In this document: positions 42,679-50,435 of the stretch, piece by piece
Numbering within the stretch: position 1 is the first letter of the stretch
Layout: every line of letters begins with the position of its first letter
Assembly: GCA_001769535.1 (NCBI GenBank)
Contig: MEOH01000010.1
Coordinates: forward strand, 1-64,000
DNA from: Bacteroidetes bacterium GWF2_38_335
GTDB taxonomy: Bacteria; Bacteroidota; Bacteroidia; Bacteroidales; GWF2-38-335
Reading direction: 5' to 3'
Length of the DNA: 64,000 nucleotides
Notes under the pieces: generated by a model
What the model was told of the DNA's origin: nothing
What the model saw: the letters and a program-made list of their open reading frames with translations, nothing else
Database searches by the model: none
Position numbers and translations under genes: made by a program

Positions 42679-43263
42679 TTATTTGCTGTTGTTTGAAATA
42701 TATTGTTCCCTTTCAAGTTTTGCCTTTTCAAGGGTTTCGTATGCTTTTGTAAACCAGCCATTTTCTTCGGCTATTTTTTTCTCGTCGGGGTCATTGTTGG
42801 CCCAATCAATTTTTTTCTGGATATCCTCAATTCTTTTGTCTATTTCACGAAGGCCTTTTCTGTATTCTGCATCTTTTTGCAGAACTTCTGAAATTTTTGA
42901 GGTTTCAATTTCTCGCTCTCCTATTACAACTTTGGAAACATTCATTGTAAGTAAAAGCTTCTGAAAACCTGCTCCTGAAAATTCTTTGACAAATACAGCG
43001 GTAGCTAAAAATTTCCCATTTTCTTCATTATTTGAAATAGACAGGGATTTAACGCCTTCTACTGTAAGTGATTGTTGTTCAAGAACAGCTATTTGTGACT
43101 GATTTATTCCGGAAATATAAAACTGAATAGATTTTTCAGTTTCTGTACGGCTGAACACTTTGTCCTCAGAATTTCTTAAAATCTCAATAACATTAGTGGT
43201 TTGAGCTATTAGACCAAGGCTTTGTACTGAAATAAAAACAAACAAAAAAATTAATTTTTTCAT
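42679..43263 (-). CDS. Small secreted protein paired with adhesin A
   Basis: The protein has 194 residues with a signal peptide ending near LGLIAQ (residue 21). Residues about 30-125 hold two strand-helix-strand units. The first is KVFSRTETEKSIQFYISGIN and the end is FQKLLLTMNVSKVVIGERE. The first unit matches KIFSKTEAGDKIVEFYITGL in the protein at 45569-45988, and the folding pattern recalls a ferredoxin-like (HMA-type) domain without metal-binding Cys. The C-terminal 70 residues are a charged helix (YRKGLREIDKRIEDIQKKI), possibly a coiled coil. It precedes the adhesin by 21 bp and is probably co-transcribed. Function unknown; chaperone or anchor for the adhesin is an inference from position only. 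Confidence 0.75.
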   Translation of the reverse strand: MKKLIFLFVFISVQSLGLIAQTTNVIEILRNSEDKVFSRTETEKSIQFYISGINQSQIAVLEQQSLTVEGVKSLSISNNEENGKFLATAVFVKEFSGAGFQKLLLTMNVSKVVIGEREIETSKISEVLQKDAEYRKGLREIDKRIEDIQKKIDWANNDPDEKKIAEENGWFTKAYETLEKAKLEREQYISNNSK

Positions 43264-43288
43264 AACTTAACTGGTTAGTTTTTAAATT

Positions 43289-43334
43289 AGACGTAATTAT
43301 TGTCAATTGGTTGCCAATTCTTACGTAGAATTAC
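43289..43334. promoter_or_regulatory. Candidate control region between cassette A genes
   Basis: In the 164-bp divergent gap, AGACGTA (43289-43295; TACGTCT on the minus strand, 26 bp before the small-gene ATG) and ACGTAGAATTAC (43323-43334) each have a counterpart in the equivalent gap of cassette B (AGACGTA at 50176, ACGTAGTAATAC at 50296). A palindrome AATTGG-TTG-CCAATT (43305-43319) lies between them. No exact TAnnTTTG is seen here. Confidence 0.35.
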
Positions 43335-43427
43335 TTAAAAATACTAAATTAGTAAAAATTCGATTTAAAATTATATTTTTATACTTTATTAGGAAAATTA
43401 ACTACTAATACATTAATAATACAACGA

Positions 43428-45374
43428 TTGAAAATTGATTTTACATATAAAAAACATCAGCTAATTATTTTGTTGTTATTCACTATTTTAATATATGTGA
43501 ATACCATTCCGAATAAATATTCTCTTGATGATGAATATGTAACATATAATAATTTGCAGGTTCAAAAGGGAATCAGTGCCATTCCGGAAATTTTTACAAG
43601 CCACTATTCAAATATGGGTGAGAAAAATTTCGGATACAGACCTGTGGTTAAAACTTCATTTGCAATTGAATATGAGCTTTTTGGTGAAAACCCGCACATC
43701 AGCCATGGGATCAATCTTTTGATTTATGCATTATTAATTGCTGTAACTTTTTTGGTTATCAGGAGGATGCTTAAGGATTTTAATCCGCTTATTCCCTTCT
43801 TTATAGTCTTGCTTTTTGCTGCACACCCCATTCATACCGAAGTAGTTGCTTCGCTTAAAAACAGGGATGAACTGTTTAGTTATCTTTTTGGAATACTTTC
43901 CCTGTGGTTATTTATCAGGTATGCTGATACCGAAAAAAAAATGTATGTCGCTGCTGCATTGATTTGCTATCTCACGGGTTTTCTTTCCAAACCGGGAATA
44001 GTGGTTTTCTTTATACTTATTCCGCTTACGCTTTATTTTTTCACAGATTTAAAAATCAAAAAGATACTCTTTATTTTTGCTCTGCTACTGATAATTACCT
44101 TGATTCTTAAATATTTCCCCAGATTTATTTTGCCCGAAACCGATCGTCCGGTTGAATATTACGAAAATCCGATTTATTACGAGAAAGGCATTTTTAAAAG
44201 GTTTGCCCTTGTTTTCAATAGTTTGGGCTATTACCTGAAATTTCTTTTTTATCCTTATCCGTTAAGGTATTATTATGGGTACAACCAGGTTGAAATGCAG
44301 GGATTTTTAAACCCATGGGTTTTGGGATCGCTGATTGTACACTTTTCCTTGTTTATTTATGCTTTGCTTACATTCAGAAAAAAAAGCATCTATTCATATT
44401 CAATTCTGTTTTATCTTATTTCGGTGTCAATTTTTACAAATCTTTTAAAACCGGTTATGGGCATTATTGGTGAGCGTTTTGTTTTTACGGCTTCACTGGG
44501 TTTTTGCATTGCTCTTGTTTTTCTAATTTTTAAAATAGCCTGTGTGAAGCCTGTTGCTGCATTGATTAAAACAAGTAAGTTATTCACGATTGTATCTATT
44601 TTAATCTTGGTTACAATAATATATTCCGCTGTAACAATAAAAAGGAATCCCGATTGGAAAACACACATGTCTCTTTATGTTCATGACATTAAATTTCTCG
44701 AAAACTCTGTAAAAGCCAATGAGTTACTGGCTTTTAAGATAATGGAAACCGTATATGCTGATTTTAATTCGGGTAAAGATGTAAGTAAGCATTTAAAAGA
44801 TATCAAAACGGCCGAAAACTGCTATTTGAAATCTTTACAGCTTTATTTTGAGAATGAAAAAACATGGCTAAATCTTGGCAGTTTATATTCTAATTTCTAC
44901 GGTGATTACAAGCAGGCAATTTTCAGTTACTCCCAGATCCTGAAATTCAATGATGAAAGTGCGAAAGCATATATGAATATTGGAAAATGTTATGATATGA
45001 TGAAGGAATTTGATAAAGCCGAGCAGTTTTATATTAAGGCGCTGAAATTTGATCCTGAAAATACCGATGCCATCTCACAACTCTCAAAAATTTTTAATAA
45101 TAAGGGAAAAACAGAGGAGGCTATAAATCTGAATTATAAACTCATGAAAATAATTCCCGACAGCGAATTGCCGTATATTAATATTGCCAATTTTTTATAT
45201 TTGAGTGGTGATACTGTCCAGGCCATGCAATTTGCCGAAAAAGCGATTGTTAAAAATCCGGATAACTATAAAGTTTGCATGATGTTAAGCGATTATTTCA
45301 AGATGCATGGCGATTCGAAAAAGCAAACATACTATGAGGTTCTTGCCACAAAAGCTTCAAAAAAACAAAAGTAG
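43428..45374 (+). CDS. TMTC-like GT-C glycosyltransferase with C-terminal TPR repeats (cassette A)
   Basis: This 648-residue inner-membrane protein begins at a TTG; no in-frame ATG occurs before residue 63, and the paralogue at 50436 aligns at a TTG too. About ten membrane segments (10-420) carry features of the TMTC/DUF1736 family of protein O-mannosyltransferases. These are the acidic loop-1 motif KYSLDDEYVTYNN, FGYRPVVKTSFAIEYELFG, HPIHTEVVASLKNRDELFSY and LTGFLSKPGIVV. TPR repeats follow (about 460-640: AYMNIGKCYDMMKEFDKAEQ, FYIKALKFDPENTDAISQL). In animals TMTC1-4 glycosylate cadherin beta-sandwich domains. Here the gene is divergent from a beta-sandwich-repeat adhesin. Activity, donor and target are inferred. 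A strong terminator follows 11 bp after the stop. Confidence 0.85.
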   Translation: MKIDFTYKKHQLIILLLFTILIYVNTIPNKYSLDDEYVTYNNLQVQKGISAIPEIFTSHYSNMGEKNFGYRPVVKTSFAIEYELFGENPHISHGINLLIYALLIAVTFLVIRRMLKDFNPLIPFFIVLLFAAHPIHTEVVASLKNRDELFSYLFGILSLWLFIRYADTEKKMYVAAALICYLTGFLSKPGIVVFFILIPLTLYFFTDLKIKKILFIFALLLIITLILKYFPRFILPETDRPVEYYENPIYYEKGIFKRFALVFNSLGYYLKFLFYPYPLRYYYGYNQVEMQGFLNPWVLGSLIVHFSLFIYALLTFRKKSIYSYSILFYLISVSIFTNLLKPVMGIIGERFVFTASLGFCIALVFLIFKIACVKPVAALIKTSKLFTIVSILILVTIIYSAVTIKRNPDWKTHMSLYVHDIKFLENSVKANELLAFKIMETVYADFNSGKDVSKHLKDIKTAENCYLKSLQLYFENEKTWLNLGSLYSNFYGDYKQAIFSYSQILKFNDESAKAYMNIGKCYDMMKEFDKAEQFYIKALKFDPENTDAISQLSKIFNNKGKTEEAINLNYKLMKIIPDSELPYINIANFLYLSGDTVQAMQFAEKAIVKNPDNYKVCMMLSDYFKMHGDSKKQTYYEVLATKASKKQK

Positions 45375-45378
45375 GGTT

Positions 45379-45412
45379 AAAAAAAAACGGGAATGAAAAA
45401 CTCATTCCCGTT
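45379..45412. terminator. Terminator after the cassette A TMTC-like gene
   Basis: Stem AACGGGAATGA / TCATTCCCGTT (45386-45396 and 45402-45412), preceded by a run of A and followed by an interrupted T-run. It also works for leftward transcripts. Confidence 0.85.
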
Positions 45413-45431
45413 ATTTTATGTAATGGGTTAT

Positions 45432-45506
45432 ACCAATTGTAATTATAAAACAGCCCCCCGACAAACGAGGGTTTTGAAACAAACTGTTTTATAATTTTAC
45501 AATGGT
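45432..45506. repeat. Imperfect inverted repeat, possible small dispersed element
   Basis: The arms 45432-45453 (ACCAATTGTAATTATAAAAC..) and 45484-45506 are nearly reverse complements, with a second small stem inside (CCCCCG ... CGAGGG). A CGAAATG/CATTTCG pair follows at 45514-45520 and 45559-45565. It fills the gap between the two cassettes (45375-45568). Confidence 0.5.
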
Positions 45507-45568
45507 TAATACTCGAAATGCAAAACAAAATAATTAGTCAATGTACTATTTTATAATTCATTTCGGTA

Positions 45569-45988
45569 TTACTTCTGTCGTTGTGCTCTTTTCTCTTCCT
45601 TCCATTTTAACAGATCTTCGGTTTTGATGGTCTCATCATTCACAGTTATTGTTTTTACTCCGGCATTTGTAAGCAGTGTCTGAAATCCCTGAAGTTTAAG
45701 ATTTGGGTTAAAAATAGCTGTTGCTTTTCTTTTTCCGTCAAAGGTAGCCGGAATGAATTCCAGTGAAACAACAAAGTCGTTTTTAAGAAATTTTTCTCTG
45801 AATTTTTCAACTGCATCTTCTGTTTCCAGTCCGGTTATATAAAATTCAACAATTTTATCTCCGGCTTCAGTTTTACTGAATATCTTATCTGACTTTTTTG
45901 TGAGTATAATTCCTGTTTCAGTTTGCTGTCCCATGGAACAGACTGCTGAAAGCATTAAAATCATAGTAAAATACAGTAGCTTTTTCAT
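45569..45988 (-). CDS. Small secreted protein downstream of adhesin B
   Basis: The protein has 139 residues with a signal peptide ending near SMGQ (residue 20). The mature part KSDKIFSKTEAGDKIVEFYI ... FQTLLTNAGVKTITVNDETI aligns with the N-terminal domain of the 194-residue protein at 42679-43263 but lacks its long charged helix. The pattern suggests a beta-alpha-beta-beta-alpha-beta domain. It ends in a basic tail (KWKEEKRAQRQK). It lies 10 bp after the adhesin B stop, so the adhesin gene is flanked by two small secreted-protein genes. Function unknown. Confidence 0.72.
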   Translation of the reverse strand: MKKLLYFTMILMLSAVCSMGQQTETGIILTKKSDKIFSKTEAGDKIVEFYITGLETEDAVEKFREKFLKNDFVVSLEFIPATFDGKRKATAIFNPNLKLQGFQTLLTNAGVKTITVNDETIKTEDLLKWKEEKRAQRQK

Positions 45989-45998
45989 AGTTATTTAT

Positions 45999-48900
45999 TT
46001 ATCTGATTAATGTTACTCCACCTGCTTTTTCATAATATATCCCGCGAAGATCCCTAAACTTGACCAGCCAGGTATAAACTCCCGATGGTACCAATTTATG
46101 GTCCTTGGCTATGCCGTTCCACCCATAGGTCCTCGGGTCTTCCAGGCTGTACTTGTCGGTTTCGAAAATAATCTCTCCCCAGCGGTCATATATATAAAGA
46201 TGGAAAAATTCCGGGTCAATTCCCCTACCTGAAAAGTAGAAATAGTCATTTATAAAATCCTGATTTGGAGTGAACGCATCCGGCGCATAGAATGTGAATT
46301 CTTCTTCAATAAAAATCTGGCCATATGCAGTGTCGGAGCAACCGTGTTCTGTGTAAATTTCAAGGCTTACATTGAATGTGCCTGTGTCGCTGTAATAATG
46401 CAGCGGACTGGTGATATTTGAAGAGTCTCCATCACCAAAATCCCACCAACTGATGTGTGTATTCGTTGAAAGATTTTCAAAGAAGATATCCGGATTAATA
46501 ATGCTGGTCATCGTTGGGTCAGCAATGAAGTAGGCATCCGGAAGGGGATAAATGGTTATCATATCTGTGTAAACAGTTTGCGAAACACAACCTTCGGGTG
46601 ATGTGGCAGTAAGAGAAACTGTAAAGGTCCCGTCATGTTCGTAGGTATGTGTCGGACTTAATAATGATCCGTCGTAATCAATATACCCGTCGCCATAATC
46701 CCATTCGTATTCATTTTGTTCATCGGGATTCAGAATGGTAAACTGAACAGGGTAGGGTTCGCAACCCGCAAGTGTATTGGCATTGAACACAGAAGAGGGA
46801 ACTTCATTGACTAAAACCTGAACGGTATCATAGGCTGTCGCTGTTCCGCACATGTCATTGATAGACACAACGTAGCTTGTATTGGAAATCGGGGTAACGG
46901 TAAATGGGGGTGAAGAAATAAATACATCATCAAGTCCTACATAGTATGGTCCTCCGTCACCGCCTCCATAAGCAACAGTAATTTGCGATGCGTCGCCGGG
47001 ACAAATATCTGTTGACTCCGGACTAGCATCGATCCACAATGGGGGATAAACATTTACTGTTATAGTTTTTGTTGGTCCGATACAACCACTGGCATCAACC
47101 ACATAAACAGTATAATTTGTTGTTTCTGTTGGATTGACTGACATAGAAGCCGATCCCGGATTTCCGTTCCAGTAATATTGATATGGAGGAACTCCTCCGG
47201 TTGCTGATGCTGTAATTACCGAAGTCTGGCCCATACAAATCCAAACATTTGAGGATACTGAAATTCCTAAGGCAGGTGGTTCATCAATGGTTACATTGCT
47301 GTATGCATTACAACCATTGGCATCGGTAACTGTCACAAAATAACTTCCGGCAGGAAGAAATGACATGTCTTCAGAGGTCATAAAGTTATTCCAGAAAAAT
47401 GAATAAGGGAAAGTGCCTCCGTTAACGGTCAGACTTACAGTACCCGAGTTGTCACCGTTACAATCAAGATCAGTTCCCGAAATAATTGTGGTTACAGGTG
47501 TTGCGGGTTCAATCAGCGTAATATTTTGAGTTGCTGAACAGTTATTGTCATCATAAACAGTAACATTGTATGTTCCGGCTGAAAGGTTTGTAAGATTTGG
47601 TGTGCTGGCTGCCGAAGGTGACCATAGGTATGAGAATGGTATTTCACCACCCGAAGCTATAACCGAAATGGTGCCGTCATTGCCGCCAAAACAACTGATG
47701 TCTGTGCCTGAAATGGAAGCGGTTACAGCCGAAGGTTCAGCAATCAAAACGCTTGCAGTGGCAGTGCAGCCATTGGCATCTGTAACGGTAACAAAAACAG
47801 TTCCAAGACACAATCCGGTTGCAGTTTGTGTAGCATCTCCGTCACTCCAGCTATAGTTGTAAGGAGCAGTTCCTCCGGCTCCCAGTGCAGTTGCGGTTCC
47901 GTCGCACACGCCGTTGCAGGTGGCATCGGTATGAGCAGTTATTGAAGCAGTAAGTAATGGGGGCTCTGATAATGTGATGCCTTGAGTTATGGTGCAGCCA
48001 TTAAAATCTGTAATGGTAACCACATGGGTGCCGGCTGCCAGTCCGGTCGCACTGTTTGTAACCGATGAGCCGCCCGGCCACGCATATGTATAAGGTGGCG
48101 TTGCCCCGGATACTGCAACCGATGCTGTTCCCGAATTATCATGCCAGCAGTCGAGATTGGTATATGAAGGAACAATTACAAAGGAGTTGGGGTCAGTAAT
48201 ATCAAATGCTTCAATATTTTGACAGCCGTTGGCGTCGGTAATTGTTACAGTGTAGCTGCCTGCAGGGAATGGTCCGCCTGTTCCGTTCGACCATGTATAG
48301 GTTGGGGATCCTGTTCCTCCTGAAACATTTACCGAAACACTTCCTGTAGTTCCTGAGGCGCAGTCAACATCATCAGGGACAACTGAGGTAATAAGTTCGG
48401 AGGGAGTATTGATGATTTGAGATGTTGTTGTCGAAGTACAGCCATTTTCAGATACCTGAAGTGTTATGGTATGGTTTCCTGCTGTTCCCCAGTTGATCTG
48501 GTATGGTCCCTGGCCTGATCCACTGACTACAGTTCCGCCACCGAAATCCCAGGTGTATGTTGCTCCCCCGGTTGCATTTCCGGTGTAAGTTATGGTGGAA
48601 TTATCATCATAACAAAGCACGTTGGTTGTGGTAAATGGGGATGTTGGTATCTGATCAAATTTAATGGTCACATTATCGGTGCAGGTTGAACCGGCTGCAT
48701 TGGTAACATGCCAGGTGAAAATGTAGGTCCCAGGTGTTGTTACTGTAACCGAGGTAGTGGGTGAGTTGATATTTCCATAGGAAACACCGCCTGAGGGGCA
48801 TGACCAGAACAGGTTGTAATCACCGGCAACGGTAGTGGCTGCCATATTGGGCAAGACTAATCCGCATACATTGACATCCGGACCCGCATTGGTTACACAA

Positions 48901-49634
48901 CCGCAGTCGTCGACTGTAACTACTACTTCATCGGTGGCACCCGGACACCAGGGGTTTACACCAGAAACGGTAACGGTATAAGTTGTTGTTGTAGTTGGAC
49001 TGGCATTGGGGTTTGAAACATTCGGGTTGTCAAGACCTGTTGTGGGCGACCATGTATAAGTCGTGCCCCCTGCTGCCTGCAATTGGGTTGCCTCACCCAT
49101 ACAAATGGTAACATCAGCCCCCGCATCGGCCACAAACACACCTTCAATAGCTGTAATTGTATATTCGCATACGTCACCGGCCTGACCATCAATCATGAGA
49201 TAATAGATGCTGCCTGGAGTAAGTGGGGATGCGTAAACACTAAAGTCAGTCTCAGAACCGGTATTCTCACAATTTGAAACCGATGAAAAATTATAACAGT
49301 CCGTTGATTCATAAACTTCCATTTGAATACCAAGATCACTACTGCAATTATAGGTATCAACATATAATTCGGCAAGGTTATCGGCTGCCATGAATTGAAG
49401 CCAGGAGTTGTTTTCTATACTTCCGCAAAATACGGTTCCCAAAGGAGTGTCATCTTCGTCGGCGCTGTTTGACGGACTCACAACCGGGGTGTAGGTTGCC
49501 GAGGTGTTTCCATAATAACCGTTGAAATCGCAAATAGGCGTTGCGGTTTCACAGTAATCATCAGCAACTTGCGAAAATGCCGTCACCGACAGCATAAGCA
49601 TTAAAGTTGTAAGTAGGGTAGTACAAGTTTTCAT
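45999..49634 (-). CDS. Giant SprB/PKD-repeat adhesin with type B T9SS sorting domain (adhesin B)
   Basis: The protein has 1211 residues from the ATG at 49634, which lies 2 bp after the upstream stop; the frame extends 10 codons further only to a TTG. After the signal peptide (about 1-22) comes a head of a different type from adhesin A (about 23-170: DDYCETATPICDF, FCGSIENNSWLQF, GQAGDVCEYTI). An Ig-like segment follows, then the NAGPDVNVCGL module (about 240-330) and a PKD-like segment. Five SprB repeats lie at about 410-790 (DATCNGVCDGTAT, DISCFGGNDGTIS), followed by a sixth degenerate repeat and two PKD domains (about 945-1110: YEWDYGDGYIDYD, WWDFGDGDSSNI). The type B sorting domain is at 1115-1211 (PDAFTPNQDFINDYF, IYDRWGEIIFE, AGGVTLIR). 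It is a clear paralogue of adhesin A from the Ig-like module onward. Expected on the cell surface through T9SS. Confidence 0.92.
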   Translation of the reverse strand: MKTCTTLLTTLMLMLSVTAFSQVADDYCETATPICDFNGYYGNTSATYTPVVSPSNSADEDDTPLGTVFCGSIENNSWLQFMAADNLAELYVDTYNCSSDLGIQMEVYESTDCYNFSSVSNCENTGSETDFSVYASPLTPGSIYYLMIDGQAGDVCEYTITAIEGVFVADAGADVTICMGEATQLQAAGGTTYTWSPTTGLDNPNVSNPNASPTTTTTYTVTVSGVNPWCPGATDEVVVTVDDCGCVTNAGPDVNVCGLVLPNMAATTVAGDYNLFWSCPSGGVSYGNINSPTTSVTVTTPGTYIFTWHVTNAAGSTCTDNVTIKFDQIPTSPFTTTNVLCYDDNSTITYTGNATGGATYTWDFGGGTVVSGSGQGPYQINWGTAGNHTITLQVSENGCTSTTTSQIINTPSELITSVVPDDVDCASGTTGSVSVNVSGGTGSPTYTWSNGTGGPFPAGSYTVTITDANGCQNIEAFDITDPNSFVIVPSYTNLDCWHDNSGTASVAVSGATPPYTYAWPGGSSVTNSATGLAAGTHVVTITDFNGCTITQGITLSEPPLLTASITAHTDATCNGVCDGTATALGAGGTAPYNYSWSDGDATQTATGLCLGTVFVTVTDANGCTATASVLIAEPSAVTASISGTDISCFGGNDGTISVIASGGEIPFSYLWSPSAASTPNLTNLSAGTYNVTVYDDNNCSATQNITLIEPATPVTTIISGTDLDCNGDNSGTVSLTVNGGTFPYSFFWNNFMTSEDMSFLPAGSYFVTVTDANGCNAYSNVTIDEPPALGISVSSNVWICMGQTSVITASATGGVPPYQYYWNGNPGSASMSVNPTETTNYTVYVVDASGCIGPTKTITVNVYPPLWIDASPESTDICPGDASQITVAYGGGDGGPYYVGLDDVFISSPPFTVTPISNTSYVVSINDMCGTATAYDTVQVLVNEVPSSVFNANTLAGCEPYPVQFTILNPDEQNEYEWDYGDGYIDYDGSLLSPTHTYEHDGTFTVSLTATSPEGCVSQTVYTDMITIYPLPDAYFIADPTMTSIINPDIFFENLSTNTHISWWDFGDGDSSNITSPLHYYSDTGTFNVSLEIYTEHGCSDTAYGQIFIEEEFTFYAPDAFTPNQDFINDYFYFSGRGIDPEFFHLYIYDRWGEIIFETDKYSLEDPRTYGWNGIAKDHKLVPSGVYTWLVKFRDLRGIYYEKAGGVTLIR

Positions 49635-49636
49635 GG

Positions 49637-50143
49637 TTACCGGGTTTTTGTTTGTTCTTTCCAAATGGCCAAAGCCGTGTTGTAATTAATATTATCCTTT
49701 TCCATATTACCAGTCCTGTAAAGCCGGGGGGCTCCATCGCCCGCAGTTTTAAAACTTTCATAGTAATATTTTGCAGAAGAATAAAGTTTGAAAAATATTT
49801 CTTTATTGTATAATGTCTTGTCGTAACTTTTTATTGGAAAACCAGTCATCTCTCTGAATTTAAGTTTCAGTGAATCAGATGATTCAAACTTGTTCATGTA
49901 GCTTTCTGAAACGATCATAAAACATGTTCTGGATGTGAAATCGGTCATGCAGAATACCACATTTTTAATTTTGGCTGATATTTCCAGATCAATACTCCTA
50001 GCCTGTTCCTCGCTATTTAAACTATCCAGATGAAGTGCAACCATGAATGACCGCTCATAATCAAATACCTTCTTAGTGCTTTTCTGCGAAAACACTAGTG
50101 TAGGTACGAAAAAAACTATCAGTATTAAGTTAAGTAGTTTCAT
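49637..50143 (-). CDS. Small secreted protein paired with adhesin B
   Basis: The protein has 168 residues with signal peptide MKLLNLILIVFFVPTLVFS. It has no clear database-type motif. The region LHLDSLNSEEQARSIDLEIS ... MNKFESSDSLKLKFREMTG has a strand-helix-strand order similar to the other two small proteins, though sequence identity is low. The C-terminal third is helical (YYESFKTAGDGAPRLYRTG). It holds the same position in cassette B as the 194-residue protein in cassette A: first gene of the leftward operon and just before the adhesin (2-bp gap), facing the TMTC-like gene. A -7 element lies at 50212. Function unknown. Confidence 0.7.
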   Translation of the reverse strand: MKLLNLILIVFFVPTLVFSQKSTKKVFDYERSFMVALHLDSLNSEEQARSIDLEISAKIKNVVFCMTDFTSRTCFMIVSESYMNKFESSDSLKLKFREMTGFPIKSYDKTLYNKEIFFKLYSSAKYYYESFKTAGDGAPRLYRTGNMEKDNINYNTALAIWKEQTKTR

Positions 50144-50175
50144 TGAGTTCAGTCAATTGTTTTGTCTAAGTGAAA

Positions 50176-50307
50176 AGACGTAGGCAATATATAAAGAGTT
50201 GCCTTTTAATTCAAATTTATTTTCCCAAAACGCCCTGCTAATCAGTTAAGAAAAAGTTAAAGTTTTAATTGTTTAACAATAATATGAAACTTCGTACGTA
50301 GTAATAC
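50176..50307. promoter_or_regulatory. Candidate control region between cassette B genes
   Basis: TAAATTTG on the minus strand (50212-50219) matches the -7 consensus for the leftward operon. AGACGTA (50176-50182) and ACGTAGTAATAC (50296-50307, with arms ACGTA-GTAA-TACGT at 50296-50309) recur in the cassette A gap. The rest of the 292-bp gap 50144-50435 shows no other structure. Confidence 0.4.
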
Positions 50308-50435
50308 GTTGCATTTTGTCTGTGAAAATCAGTTTTTTAACCGATCATTTGATTTATGGCTGATTTTTCACTAAAAAAAGTTATTTTTACCGCTGATGTT
50401 TTTTTTTGCTTTCGTGTTTTACAGCATTTTTCGAA

